From an uncultured Granulosicoccaceae bacterium (GTDB lineage Bacteria > Pseudomonadota > Gammaproteobacteria > CALCKW01): 52,678 nt of DNA. Positions 41,847 to 50,565 of this stretch are shown here, in pieces. Positions within the stretch are counted from its first letter, which is position 1, and the number at the start of each line of letters is the position of its first letter. The DNA lies in assembly GCA_937925815.1 (NCBI GenBank), contig CALAMQ010000028.1:1-52678 (forward strand), written 5' to 3'. The notes beneath the pieces were generated by a model. It did no database searches, was not told where the DNA came from, and saw only the letters and a program-made list of their open reading frames with translations. A program made the translations under genes and the position numbers.

Positions 41847-43435
41847 CAGTCGACGCCTCTTACGTCAATCACTGTACAGCCGCCCTGATCCAGCGCCGTG
41901 CCAATGGACGCGACCAAGGCCTCTGGACTGTCGAGCACAATGGCATTGAGACCATAGGCCGCTGCAATGGCACTGAAGTCCGGTGCAGACACAGCACAGC
42001 TGGATGGCTCCACACCAATGCCCTTCATATAATGCTCAATTTCTCGATAGCCACTGTTATTCCAAACAACGACAACCAGCGGCTCTCTGGCGTCGGCAAT
42101 CGTGCCAAGCTCCGCCAGACAAAACTGCGCGCCACCGTCACCGGTCAACGCAATCACAGGCGCATCTTTTTTGCCAAGCTTGGCACCGAGTGCCGCTGGA
42201 ATGGCATATCCCAACGTGCCAAACCCCCCCGAAGACTGAAAGCGCATGCCACTGTTTCCGGGAGAAAAAACTGTACTGCAGGCATAAACCGGTTGAGTTG
42301 AGTCACCGACAACGACCAATTCTGGCCGGGCATCGCGGAGCGTTTCGAAAATCGCGATTTGTGCGCGATAGGCCTCAGGCTGTTCCGCCAGCGCATCGGC
42401 CCGAGCCCTCTCCACTTCACGATACACCTCCGGCACCATCAACGCTTTAGGCAAGGCCCGGTCTAGCCTCGCCAGTGCGTCTAACGCATCGCCGCAACAG
42501 GTTATGTGAGCCGAGTAATTACGGTGCAGTTGATTGGCGTCAATGTCTATGCGAATCAATTTTCCGAAGTCGTGCCGCACCCCAGTTGCATACATGTCAA
42601 AGTCGGTGTCGCCGAGCTCGCTACCGGCAACCAACACAACATCTGAGGCTGCGATCAGTGATCTGACGGACTCACAACTTGGTGAAGCGCCAAGCACAAG
42701 CGGGTGCCGTGCCGGCACCCTGTCCGACGCCGCAAGCGTTGCAAGCAATGGACAGCCGAGCTTCTCTGCAAGCGACAGCGCATCATCAGCCGCCTCACGC
42801 GCACCGCCACCAATTATCACCATGGGCTTTTTGGCGGTGAGTAAGGTGTCGAGCGTGCTTGATACACTGTGCTCATCTGCCACGGGGCGACACTGCGGCA
42901 GACGCGCGCTGACTTCAGTCACCCCGCTGGCGTCAGAGGTCATGATATCGAGCGGAATGTCGATGTGTACTGGGCCTGGGCGCGCGCTTTCAAACAAGCT
43001 CCAAGCGCGCTGCAACACTTCAGGCAATTGCTCAGGGTGAGTCACTGTGTGACTAAAGAGACCCAACTCGCGACCAAAGCTGTGTTGGTCCGGCATTTCG
43101 TGCAACTGACCACGCTGCATCGACAATCCTGAGCGAGGCAAGGTGCTCGATACCACGAGCATCGGGATGGAATCCGCTCGCGCCTGCAACATGGCAGTTG
43201 CGATATTTGCCAACCCCGGCCCCGTTATAACAAAACAAACGCCTGGCTTGCCACTGGTTCGGGCGTAGCCGTCTGCCATAAAACCCGCGCCTTGTTCATG
43301 GCGAGCGGTCACATGACGAATCGAGCTGTCAGCCAATCCCCGGTACAGCTCCGCTGTGTGCACGCCTGGAATGCCAAATACTGTGTCCACCTGCCACGCC
43401 TCGAGCGTGGCGATGAGATACTCGCCAATATTCAT
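41846..43435 (-). CDS. aruI: Thiamine-diphosphate 2-ketoarginine decarboxylase-like enzyme AruI
   Basis: 529 residues, acetolactate-synthase superfamily. Seen: the pyrimidine-domain glutamate in TARHEQGAGFMADGYAR, the entry DTVFGIPGVHTAELYRGL typical of AruI, and the TDP-binding GDGGAQFCLAELGT with a following WNNSGY. AruI decarboxylates 5-guanidino-2-oxopentanoate to 4-guanidinobutanal. It cannot be the inositol enzyme IolD, which is about 100 residues longer and differs at the N-terminus. It lies upstream of aruH (TGATG overlap) and 54 bases after the ACT gene. Confidence 0.85.
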   Translation of the reverse strand: MNIGEYLIATLEAWQVDTVFGIPGVHTAELYRGLADSSIRHVTARHEQGAGFMADGYARTSGKPGVCFVITGPGLANIATAMLQARADSIPMLVVSSTLPRSGLSMQRGQLHEMPDQHSFGRELGLFSHTVTHPEQLPEVLQRAWSLFESARPGPVHIDIPLDIMTSDASGVTEVSARLPQCRPVADEHSVSSTLDTLLTAKKPMVIIGGGAREAADDALSLAEKLGCPLLATLAASDRVPARHPLVLGASPSCESVRSLIAASDVVLVAGSELGDTDFDMYATGVRHDFGKLIRIDIDANQLHRNYSAHITCCGDALDALARLDRALPKALMVPEVYREVERARADALAEQPEAYRAQIAIFETLRDARPELVVVGDSTQPVYACSTVFSPGNSGMRFQSSGGFGTLGYAIPAALGAKLGKKDAPVIALTGDGGAQFCLAELGTIADAREPLVVVVWNNSGYREIEHYMKGIGVEPSSCAVSAPDFSAIAAAYGLNAIVLDSPEALVASIGTALDQGGCTVIDVRGVD

Positions 43436-43489
43436 ACGACTTCTCTACTTACAACGCCTGGATGGCAGTGGACACGCGCTCGCCTAGCG

Positions 43490-43885
43490 CTACGAAATGG
43501 ATGCAAGCGCATTGAGTGCGTCCTCTGCACATCCCGCTGGCACCAACAGGTGATCATGGTAGTGGCCAGCGATGATATTTGCAGATATCTGGTGCTGGGC
43601 AAGTGTCGTCGAGATTGCAGCTGTCAAACCGACAGCTTCGAGACTCGAATGCACCGACAAACTGATGAGCCGAAACACGCCATCGTAAGCCAGACCTGCG
43701 GCATCAGCCCGCTCGCGCGGAACGGTTAGCGACAAGCCCTCTTTTTCGACGCAACTGGCAACGGGGCAAAGCTCAGCGCCATCGCCATAGGCACCACTTG
43801 GCAAGGATACATAGACGAATTCGCCCGGCAGCAAGGCAGGTTGCATGTGAGACAACAACTCACCAAGGTCAGTCATGCCGCTCAT
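43490..43885 (-). CDS. ACT-domain protein (ACT_3 / DUF2241 type)
   Basis: 131 residues. The pattern DLGELLSHMQPALLPGEFVYVSLPS, followed by GLAYDGVFRLISLSVHSSLEAVGLTAAIS, is that of the small stand-alone ACT_3 proteins, which have a domain before a C-terminal ACT fold. ACT domains bind amino acids and regulate enzymes; no specific ligand is known to me for this group. ATG 43885 overlaps the adenine deaminase stop by 4 bases; an in-frame ATG at 43876 is also possible. In this operon it might sense an amino acid such as arginine. Confidence 0.85.
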   Translation of the reverse strand: MSGMTDLGELLSHMQPALLPGEFVYVSLPSGAYGDGAELCPVASCVEKEGLSLTVPRERADAAGLAYDGVFRLISLSVHSSLEAVGLTAAISTTLAQHQISANIIAGHYHDHLLVPAGCAEDALNALASIS

Positions 43886-45672
43886 GTGGAGATCACAAGA
43901 TCGATGTGAGCAAACTGGCGTACGTCGACCAACCCCTTGTCAGACAAACGAAGCTCAGGAATCACAGACAAGGCGAGCAAGCTGTGTTGCATGTAGGCGT
44001 TGTTGAGCGTGCATCCACAAGCAACCATCGCATCAATGATCTGTTGCGCTTCAACAGCAACCACCTCACACCGTTTATCTGACATCAAACCGGCAATGGG
44101 CATCTCAACCAATGCCAGCTCCTCACCATTCGATATGACAACAACCCCACCCCCGACGTCTGATAGGCGATTTGCTGCTCGCGCCATGTCGTCCTTGTCA
44201 GTGCCCACAACCAACATGTGGTGGCAATCGTGGGCAACAGTTGATGCCACAGCGCAAGGCTTGTTGTAGCCAAACCCGGAGACCAGAGCATTTTGCACAT
44301 TGCCCGTTCCGCGGTGACGCTCGACAATAGCGATATGGCAAATGTCATTGTCAGGGTCGATCCCAACCATGCCATCAACCACTGGCACGCGTGCTTCCAG
44401 CGCTCGGGTTGGCGCCTGGTTTTCAATCACCCCGATGACCCTCGCCAGCACACTCTCAACACCCTCTGGTGCGGCTGCACCAAAGTCGGCGACAGACAGC
44501 ACCTTTCCCACATTGACGGTGTTGCGTGCTGATTCCGGGTAACTGAACACTGGCAAATCAATCGCAACATCACCGTTTTCGGCAACCGTCTCGCCGCGAG
44601 CAAGCACGTGCTCGATCGGCAGGGTTGGCAAGTCCGAACTGATGATCGCATCAGCCCGCCGGCCCGGCGTGATCGATCCAAGCTCTCGCGCAAGTCCGAA
44701 GTGTTGCGCCGTGTTTAGGGTTGCCATTTGAATCGCTGTCATTGGTTTGAGGCCCTGCGAGATGGCATGGCGCACAACCCGGTTCATGTGACCTTCATTG
44801 ACCAATGTGCCACTGTGCGAGTCATCCGTACAGAGCACCATGTGGCGCGAATCCAAACCCGACTCCGTAATCGCTTTAATTTGCTCCGCGACGTCATACC
44901 ACGCCGACCCAAGTCGCAGCATGGCGCACATGCCCTGGCGGACTCGTGCAATGGCATCCACCGCACGCGTGCCTTCATGATCATCCGCTGGACCACCGGC
45001 GACGTACGCTTGAAAGGGAATGCCATGATACGGCGAGGCATAGTGGCCACCAACAGTCTTTCCCGCCCGCTGCGTGGCTGCTATTTCACCGAGCATCGTG
45101 GAATCTGCCGCCGCAACGCCTGGAAAATTCATCATTTCGCCCAAGCCGATGATATTGGGCCAGCGCATTGCCTCAATCACATCATCGACGCCGATCTGCG
45201 CACCTGCAGTCTCGAGCCCTGGTGCCGATGGCACACAGCTTGGCATTTGCACAAAAACATTAACCGGTAGACCGGCCGCCTCATCGTGCATGAGTCGAAC
45301 ACCGTCAAGTCCAAGCACATTGGCGATTTCATGCGGATCGATAAACAGACTAGTGGTGCCGTGCGGAATCACGGCACGCGCGAACTCCGTGACAGTGACC
45401 ATGCCGCTTTCAACGTGCATGTGGGCATCGCACAGACCAGGCAAAACATACCGGCCCTCCGCCTCAATGATTCGGGTCTCATCCGATACGGTGTGATCCA
45501 GATCTGGCCCAATAGCGGCGAAACGCCCATTGGCGATGGCAAAGTCTGTACCGGGCAAAATCTCCCCGGAGTGCACATTTACCCATCGCCCATTGCGAAT
45601 CAACGTCTCCGCAGGTGCACGCCCGGCTGCGACATCAACCAACTGCGCCGCCACATCATACCATGCTTGCAT
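43882..45672 (-). CDS. ade: Adenine deaminase
   Basis: 596 residues, metal-dependent amidohydrolase converting adenine to hypoxanthine and ammonia. Features: the metal-binding DAHMHVESGMVT (about 80), IDPHEIANVLG, GLGEMMNFPGV, CTDDSHSGTLVNEGH and the C-terminal adenine-deaminase domain with ASTVAHDCHHMLVVG. ATG 45672 has GGAG about 8 bases upstream, so I prefer it to a GTG three codons earlier. It leads a leftward operon ade-ACT-aruI-aruH, all concerned with releasing nitrogen from purines and arginine. Confidence 0.93.
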   Translation of the reverse strand: MQAWYDVAAQLVDVAAGRAPAETLIRNGRWVNVHSGEILPGTDFAIANGRFAAIGPDLDHTVSDETRIIEAEGRYVLPGLCDAHMHVESGMVTVTEFARAVIPHGTTSLFIDPHEIANVLGLDGVRLMHDEAAGLPVNVFVQMPSCVPSAPGLETAGAQIGVDDVIEAMRWPNIIGLGEMMNFPGVAAADSTMLGEIAATQRAGKTVGGHYASPYHGIPFQAYVAGGPADDHEGTRAVDAIARVRQGMCAMLRLGSAWYDVAEQIKAITESGLDSRHMVLCTDDSHSGTLVNEGHMNRVVRHAISQGLKPMTAIQMATLNTAQHFGLARELGSITPGRRADAIISSDLPTLPIEHVLARGETVAENGDVAIDLPVFSYPESARNTVNVGKVLSVADFGAAAPEGVESVLARVIGVIENQAPTRALEARVPVVDGMVGIDPDNDICHIAIVERHRGTGNVQNALVSGFGYNKPCAVASTVAHDCHHMLVVGTDKDDMARAANRLSDVGGGVVVISNGEELALVEMPIAGLMSDKRCEVVAVEAQQIIDAMVACGCTLNNAYMQHSLLALSVIPELRLSDKGLVDVRQFAHIDLVIST

Positions 45673-45823
45673 TTGAAACACTCCGTGTCACAACGAACCA
45701 ACGCGATAGCACACCCGCGTCAGCTGATTGTACGCCGTTCCCTGACAGCCGGCGCACGATGAAAGAGTCATCACAAATATTTACACATGTGCGAACGACA
45801 TAGTGTCCTGTCTGACACAAATA

Positions 45824-45857
45824 TGACGCATATCTAGCCCAAATTAGGCATGCGTCA
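45824..45857 (-). terminator. Inverted repeat at the end of mazG
   Basis: TGACGCAT (45824-45831) and ATGCGTCA (45850-45857) form an 8-base stem around an 18-base loop. The right arm includes the mazG stop codon. On the minus strand the hairpin is followed by TATTTGTG, a weak T-tract. It could terminate the leftward transcript ahead of the ade promoter. Confidence 0.4.
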
Positions 45858-46655
45858 CTGACGGCCTTCACACGCCTTTGCAGCGCGCCAGTAGTCTTCG
45901 AGCTCATCCAATGAATGGCAATCAATCGGGCGACCCGACGCCCGAGCACGCGCCTCGACAAACCGAAAGCGGCGCTCAAATTTTTCACAGGTGCCTCGCG
46001 CGGCTTGCTCAGGATCACACGACACGTGCCTGGCGAGATTGGCAGTCGCAAACAACACATCACCGAGTTCATCCTGAACCGCCGCAGGACACCCGCCACC
46101 GGATAATTCACTTTCGAGCTCGTCAAGCTCTTCACGGACTTTGGCAATCACAGGCGCAATCTCGTTCCAATCAAAGCCAACCTTAGCAGCGCGTTTTTGC
46201 AGCTTAACGGCGCGTTGCAGCGCCGGCAATGCGCGTGCAACGCCGTCCATCAAAGACGACTCACCGCCAGCCTTGGCGTCACGTTCCTCGGCTTTTATTC
46301 GCTCCCAATTCGCATGCACCTCAGCTGCCGTGTCAGCCGATTCTTCACCAAAAATATGCGGATGACGCCTGACCAGCTTGTCGGCAATAGTTGTGGCGAC
46401 ATCATCGAAAGCGAAGTAATCAGACTCCTGTGCAATGCGCGCATGAAACACAACCTGCAACAACAGGTCACCCAACTCATCCTTGAGCTCAACCATGTCA
46501 TCACGCTCAATGGCGTCAAGCACTTCATACGCCTCTTCGAGAGTGTACGGCGCGATAGTCTCAAAAGTTTGTGCAATGTCCCAAGGACACCCCGTGTCCG
46601 GGTTGCGCAGCCGCGCCATGATCGCGCAGAGCCGATCAATCGGTGACTGACTCAC
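45855..46655 (-). CDS. mazG: Nucleoside triphosphate pyrophosphohydrolase MazG
   Basis: 266 residues, tandem MazG domains hydrolysing NTPs to NMP and pyrophosphate. The N-terminal domain begins with LCAIMARLRNPDTGCPWD and has the acidic EEAYEVLDAI and ELKDELGDLLLQVVFH helices that bind magnesium; the C-terminal half repeats the pattern with ELDELESEL and VQDELGDVLFA. GTG 46655 overlaps the alcohol dehydrogenase stop by 4 bases, an unusual partner for this housekeeping gene. Confidence 0.95.
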   Translation of the reverse strand: MSQSPIDRLCAIMARLRNPDTGCPWDIAQTFETIAPYTLEEAYEVLDAIERDDMVELKDELGDLLLQVVFHARIAQESDYFAFDDVATTIADKLVRRHPHIFGEESADTAAEVHANWERIKAEERDAKAGGESSLMDGVARALPALQRAVKLQKRAAKVGFDWNEIAPVIAKVREELDELESELSGGGCPAAVQDELGDVLFATANLARHVSCDPEQAARGTCEKFERRFRFVEARARASGRPIDCHSLDELEDYWRAAKACEGRQ

Positions 46656-47638
46656 GGGCGCAGTACGATTTTCGGCGCCGCAACCACGCCCGAGGCAATG
46701 TCCGCAAAAGCCTGCGCGCCGTCAGCCAAAGGACGCTGCTCTGGCCACTCCAAGCTACCAAGCTCTCCCGCAAACAGCGCTGTACAGGTGTTAACAAAAT
46801 CCTGAGCGCTGTAGGTGTAAGTGCCAATAAACGTGATTTCTTGCAGCGTCATACGGCGTACATCCAAGCCATCGGCTGCCTGACCCAGTCCAATGTGCGC
46901 AATCACACCGCCCGGTCGAACAGCCCGGCAGGCGGTTTCGCGTGTTGCAGCATAGCCAACGCCATCAATCACTATTTGAAACGCGTTATCCAAGTCAGCC
47001 TCACGTGGATCGACCACGTCGAAGCCTTCAGCTGAAACAGCTGGGTGGCGCAACGGGTTGGTCTCTGCCACCGTCACGCTCGCCACACCGCGTGCGCGTA
47101 AGCACAGTGCCGCACCCAGTCCGATGGCGCCCCCCCCGAGCACCAGAGCGCGTGCACGCACCGCCTCTTGCTGCAAGCTACCGATTGCACGGTCTACCGC
47201 GTGCCAGCCACACGCCAGAGGCTCTGCCAACGCGGCTTTCTCAATTGGCACATGACCAGGCACCACGACCAGATTCTGATCGGGCATCGCGAGTTGTTCG
47301 GCAAATGCACCCGCTCGGGGTGGCATAGAGATGATTTGCCGATCTGGGCACAAATTATCCTGCCCGCGATCACACCATTCACAGTCACCGCAACTGACCA
47401 AAGGGTTGACGGTTACCCGCTGTCCATCGCGCGGCCCGCCACGAACGGTCCCCGCCGCTTCATGGCCCAAAATCAAAGGTGCAGGACGGCGCTCGTCGTG
47501 TCCAGCCCAAGCATGCATGTCTGAACCGCAGATCCCCACCGCCTCTACCTCGATCAGCGAACTACCGCCAGTTACCGTTGGCGGCTCTGCGGCCTGGTAG
47601 CTGAGCGTTTTGACACCAGTGTAAACAAGGGCTTTCAC
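46652..47638 (-). CDS. Zinc-dependent alcohol / polyol dehydrogenase (MDR family)
   Basis: 328 residues. Catalytic zinc site in GICGSDMHAWAGH and LGHEAAG; structural-zinc cysteines spaced as CGDCEWCDRGQDNLC; Rossmann loop ALVLGGGAIGLGAAL. It resembles threonine, sorbitol or idonate dehydrogenases, and the exact substrate is not evident. GTG 47638 has AGGAG seven bases upstream. It leads a two-gene operon with mazG and has a 34-base palindrome 60-94 bases upstream that is probably its operator. Confidence 0.9.
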   Translation of the reverse strand: MKALVYTGVKTLSYQAAEPPTVTGGSSLIEVEAVGICGSDMHAWAGHDERRPAPLILGHEAAGTVRGGPRDGQRVTVNPLVSCGDCEWCDRGQDNLCPDRQIISMPPRAGAFAEQLAMPDQNLVVVPGHVPIEKAALAEPLACGWHAVDRAIGSLQQEAVRARALVLGGGAIGLGAALCLRARGVASVTVAETNPLRHPAVSAEGFDVVDPREADLDNAFQIVIDGVGYAATRETACRAVRPGGVIAHIGLGQAADGLDVRRMTLQEITFIGTYTYSAQDFVNTCTALFAGELGSLEWPEQRPLADGAQAFADIASGVVAAPKIVLRP

Positions 47639-47949
47639 AATCGACTCCTAAGGTCAGGGACTACAACTACACAGTTAGCGCCGGGCTGGCCAAAACTGGC
47701 ACGAACTAATTTGCATGCAACCTAGTTCGTGCGGAATTGTACCAACAAGTGCACACGCTTTTCGCCGCATTCTCACGGTGTATCAACATTGCGACTTGGC
47801 GAACGCACCAACAAAAAAATTAAATTGCCGTTTGATATTGCATTGCAAAACACACAAGTGTCTGCAGTACTCTGCGTTGATTGCGCCGTGGCTTGCACCG
47901 GCAAGAATAAATAGATTTTGAAAGGCAATTTAATTTAAGTGACGTAGCC
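47639..47949. promoter_or_regulatory. Divergent promoter region, alcohol dehydrogenase-mazG and O-antigen ligase-like gene
   Basis: 311 bases. It contains the 34-base palindrome at 47699-47732 and an AT-rich part (about 47805-47830) nearer the rightward gene. I see no gene here. Confidence 0.45.
47699..47732. promoter_or_regulatory. 34-bp concentric palindrome upstream of the alcohol dehydrogenase
   Basis: Outer arms GCACGAACTA (47699-47708) and TAGTTCGTGC (47723-47732) and inner palindrome TTGCATGCAA (47711-47720) share one centre; only two base pairs (47709/47722, 47710/47721) mismatch. It probably binds a dimeric or tetrameric regulator; no T-run follows, and it lies between divergent genes, which argues against a terminator. 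Confidence 0.6.
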
Positions 47950-49410
47950 GTGTTTAACCCCTTGCCAAGGCGACCACACATCAGCATGCGACAATACAAA
48001 TCTGTTCATTCATCCCACTACAACACATTGCGTTTGGCGGCAGCCTCGCTGTTCGCGGGATGCATGCTGCTCGTTTTGGTAAACGCACCGGTCTTCATCG
48101 CCGATACCTCACTGCTCCCAATCAGCCCTGCGGCTTTCATTGCATTTGCCGCGGCCTGTGCTGTTGCAGTATGGGCCAGCAGCGATAATCGCCCATCGCT
48201 AAAACAGCTCGCAGTCCTGCTGGCACTGAGCATCACTTGGGTTGCAATTGCTGTATTGAATGGCGCCCTAGATCTGTCGCAGGCAGGGGTCACAACTCGC
48301 GTTGCAATGCACAATCACGTTTTATTTATGGCAGTGCTGATCAGCTTCACACTGGCACTGTCAGACCATGACACACACAACATCGCGGGCAAGCTTGTTG
48401 TCACTGCCGTGCTTGTAAATACTGTGCTCATTTTGTTTGAGGCCACAACGCGACTCAGCCTGAGCCCTGACACGCTGGCGATGGTCGAATCACAAAGCCG
48501 CTTTAGATCAGCCGGGCTTTTCAAGCAACCAAATGTCTCAGCCAAATTTCTGGTTTTAGGTCTGGCTTGCAGTGTAGCCACTCTGCCCAAGCGCTGGGCG
48601 CTCCCGTACTTTATCTTCGTGGCGCTAGCGGTATTTCTCACAGGCAGTCGCTCTAACATGCTGCTGACCGCTTTGGTGTTCGTGCTCGCCTCACGACACC
48701 TGCTCGGCTCGCGCTCGGTGATCACGTTAATCTACGCCGGCACTGTTGCAGCCATTTCATATGCCGCAATCACCACCAATGTCACGTCTGAGCTTGAAAA
48801 CGTCGTTGGCGACGACGTTGCCGAAAACATCGCGCGGATAGTTGAGCGCGTGCAAAGTGGATTTGACGACGTCGAGGAATCACGTGACTCTCGAATTGAG
48901 GCGTCTAGACAAGCATGGAAGACTCTGCTTGACCACCCACTAGGCGGCTCAGGCGTGACACAATTTGCTACCTTGACCAATCAACTCGATCTCACGCCAC
49001 ACAATAGCTACGCAACTCAAGGCGTGCTGTTCGGCTTCCCGGGGTTGCTTTGGCTCGCCACATTGACTGCCCTGGTCGCACTCAGAGCACGTTGGCGCAG
49101 CATGATTTTTATGAGCTGCTTTCTCGCATCTTGCTTGTTCTCCGGCGAAAATCTTCAAGACCTTTTTATAGCGGTTTTCCTAGCCTGGACATTCGCCATG
49201 CCGCGCCAGCGACGCTGGCATCACGCTGGGCTGCGACCACGCACCATGCAGCGCCCATTTCAGACATTGCCACATCAATCACAGTCGACCCGTTCTGAAA
49301 ACGCCAACGAGCCTGTCAGATCGAAGGCCAAGACGCGGCGACGGCGGCGCAGAAGACGATCCGCTATCGACAGTCTGGGCAATGAAGACCTGGAGAATCT
49401 CGACATTTAA
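47950..49410 (+). CDS. O-antigen ligase-like (Wzy_C) membrane protein with polyarginine tail
   Basis: 486 residues with about ten to twelve membrane segments. The region LTGSRSNMLLTALVFVLA and the later LTPHNSYATQGVLFGFPGLLW are typical of the O-antigen ligase/polymerase (WaaL/Wzy_C) family, with a periplasmic loop in between (about 280-345). Such proteins join or polymerise surface glycans. The C-terminal 60 residues are soluble and carry eight consecutive arginines after KT, near residue 460, which is unusual. The start GTG 47950 has a weak ribosome site; ATG 47986 is an alternative. Confidence 0.85.
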   Translation: MFNPLPRRPHISMRQYKSVHSSHYNTLRLAAASLFAGCMLLVLVNAPVFIADTSLLPISPAAFIAFAAACAVAVWASSDNRPSLKQLAVLLALSITWVAIAVLNGALDLSQAGVTTRVAMHNHVLFMAVLISFTLALSDHDTHNIAGKLVVTAVLVNTVLILFEATTRLSLSPDTLAMVESQSRFRSAGLFKQPNVSAKFLVLGLACSVATLPKRWALPYFIFVALAVFLTGSRSNMLLTALVFVLASRHLLGSRSVITLIYAGTVAAISYAAITTNVTSELENVVGDDVAENIARIVERVQSGFDDVEESRDSRIEASRQAWKTLLDHPLGGSGVTQFATLTNQLDLTPHNSYATQGVLFGFPGLLWLATLTALVALRARWRSMIFMSCFLASCLFSGENLQDLFIAVFLAWTFAMPRQRRWHHAGLRPRTMQRPFQTLPHQSQSTRSENANEPVRSKAKTRRRRRRRRSAIDSLGNEDLENLDI

Positions 49411-49453
49411 AAACACAATGCGCGCGCCCGGATGCACGTGGCGACGAGTTATC

Positions 49454-49993
49454 ATGACCGATCTGACTGACTCAAGATTCGAAAGCATGGCAACTGACAA
49501 CATCATTTATCGGGACGCTACGAACGACGACACCGCCACCGTCTGCACCCTCAATCGAATTGATGAAGTGCGGCTGAGCCCGATGGATCCCGAACGATTT
49601 GCCGCATTGCGCGCCGCCGCTTGTTACTGCAAGGTTGCTCAGTGTGAGGGCGAGGTCGCCGCGTTTTTGATCGGATTTTCTGACGGCGCCGACTACGACA
49701 GCGACAACTACCGGTGGTTTGACGCGCGCATGAAGAATTTTTTTTACATTGACCGCATCGTTGTCGATGCACGCTTTAGAGGACGTGGACTTGCCAGTGG
49801 CCTGTATCGGGATGTGCAAGCCCACGCACGCGATCATGCGCTCCACTGGCTCGCTGCAGAAATTGATATCGAACCGCCTAACCCCGTGTCTCTGGCGTTC
49901 CATAGCCATCTTGGGTTCAGCGAAATTGGCACACAAGTGACCGGCTCTGGGAAAACCGTGTCATTGCAGCTCGGGCCTGTCCCACCAGCTTGA
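49454..49993 (+). CDS. GNAT-family N-acetyltransferase
   Basis: 179 residues from ATG 49454, a GNAT domain with the acetyl-CoA-binding motif FYIDRIVVDARFRGRGLASGLY (V-x-x-x-x-RGRG-x-A pattern near residue 105) and the final strand LAFHSHLGFSEIG. The open frame extends upstream to 49382, overlapping the ligase-like gene, but the added text is not GNAT-like. An in-frame ATG at 49487 would also work. The substrate is unknown. Confidence 0.88.
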   Translation: MTDLTDSRFESMATDNIIYRDATNDDTATVCTLNRIDEVRLSPMDPERFAALRAAACYCKVAQCEGEVAAFLIGFSDGADYDSDNYRWFDARMKNFFYIDRIVVDARFRGRGLASGLYRDVQAHARDHALHWLAAEIDIEPPNPVSLAFHSHLGFSEIGTQVTGSGKTVSLQLGPVPPA

Positions 49994-50303
49994 CGCATTC
50001 TGCAATACGCACGGCGAACGGCCCACGCAGCGCGCAGCCGCGCAACGTCTCATGCCGGGTATTTTTTTGGTTGATGCAGCTGCAAAGACTGCCGAGCGAC
50101 TTTGCAGATACCACCTGAAAACACAAAACCCTTATAGAAGGGGCTAGTGTCGCCTTAGGTGCGTCAAGACGAGGGTCGCAGCCACGGCATTCTTGGCAGA
50201 GGGCTGGCAATCAGATCAATTGCACAGCAGCAGATCGCTCTTTGGTCATTGCGACACCAAGTCGACATCAGTGCGCCGAACTTGTGGCGGGGCCAGACAC
50301 AAA
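49994..50303. other. Intergenic region between convergent GNAT and cspA genes
   Basis: About 310 bases with no supported gene. A small CCCTT/AAGGG hairpin lies near 50130-50145 but has no T-run. Nothing else stands out. Confidence 0.35.
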
Positions 50304-50328
50304 TAAGGCCGCCAATTTGGCGGCCTTA
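50304..50328 (-). terminator. Intrinsic terminator of cspA
   Basis: TAAGGCCGCC (50304-50313) pairs with GGCGGCCTTA (50319-50328), a 10-base stem with a 5-base loop. On the minus strand it is followed by TTTGTG after the stem-end TTA, a short T-rich tail, 31 bases after the cspA stop. Confidence 0.8.
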
Positions 50329-50358
50329 CTTTACCTGTAACCGTCTGCGGCGGCTCGC

Positions 50359-50565
50359 TTAGATCGCACGCACCTTGTTAGCGCAAGGACCTTTTTGGCC
50401 TTGGCCGACTTCGAATTCCACGGCTTGGCCATCAGCCAAAGTGGCGTAGCCACCGTCCGCTTGAATTTCTGAGTGGTGGACAAACAAATCTTTGCTACCG
50501 TCTTCTGGTGCAATAAATCCGTAGCCCTTTTCAGCGTTAAACCACTTAACCGTTCCTTTGTTCAT
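50359..50565 (-). CDS. cspA: Cold-shock protein, CspA family
   Basis: A complete 68-residue cold-shock domain binding single-stranded RNA and DNA. Both RNA-binding motifs are present: RNP1 KGYGFI (around residue 13) and RNP2 DLFVHHSEI (around residue 26), preceded by the canonical [11 protein letters not shown]. Cells use such proteins to melt mRNA structure, in the cold or constitutively. Followed by a good terminator and preceded by a roughly 480-base gap that probably holds a structured leader. Confidence 0.97.
   Translation of the reverse strand: MNKGTVKWFNAEKGYGFIAPEDGSKDLFVHHSEIQADGGYATLADGQAVEFEVGQGQKGPCANKVRAI

Noticed and set aside
41846-43435. IolD assignment for the thiamine-diphosphate enzyme
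   Set aside because: The protein is about 100 residues too short and its N-terminus follows AruI; the adjacent AruH-like gene settles the matter.
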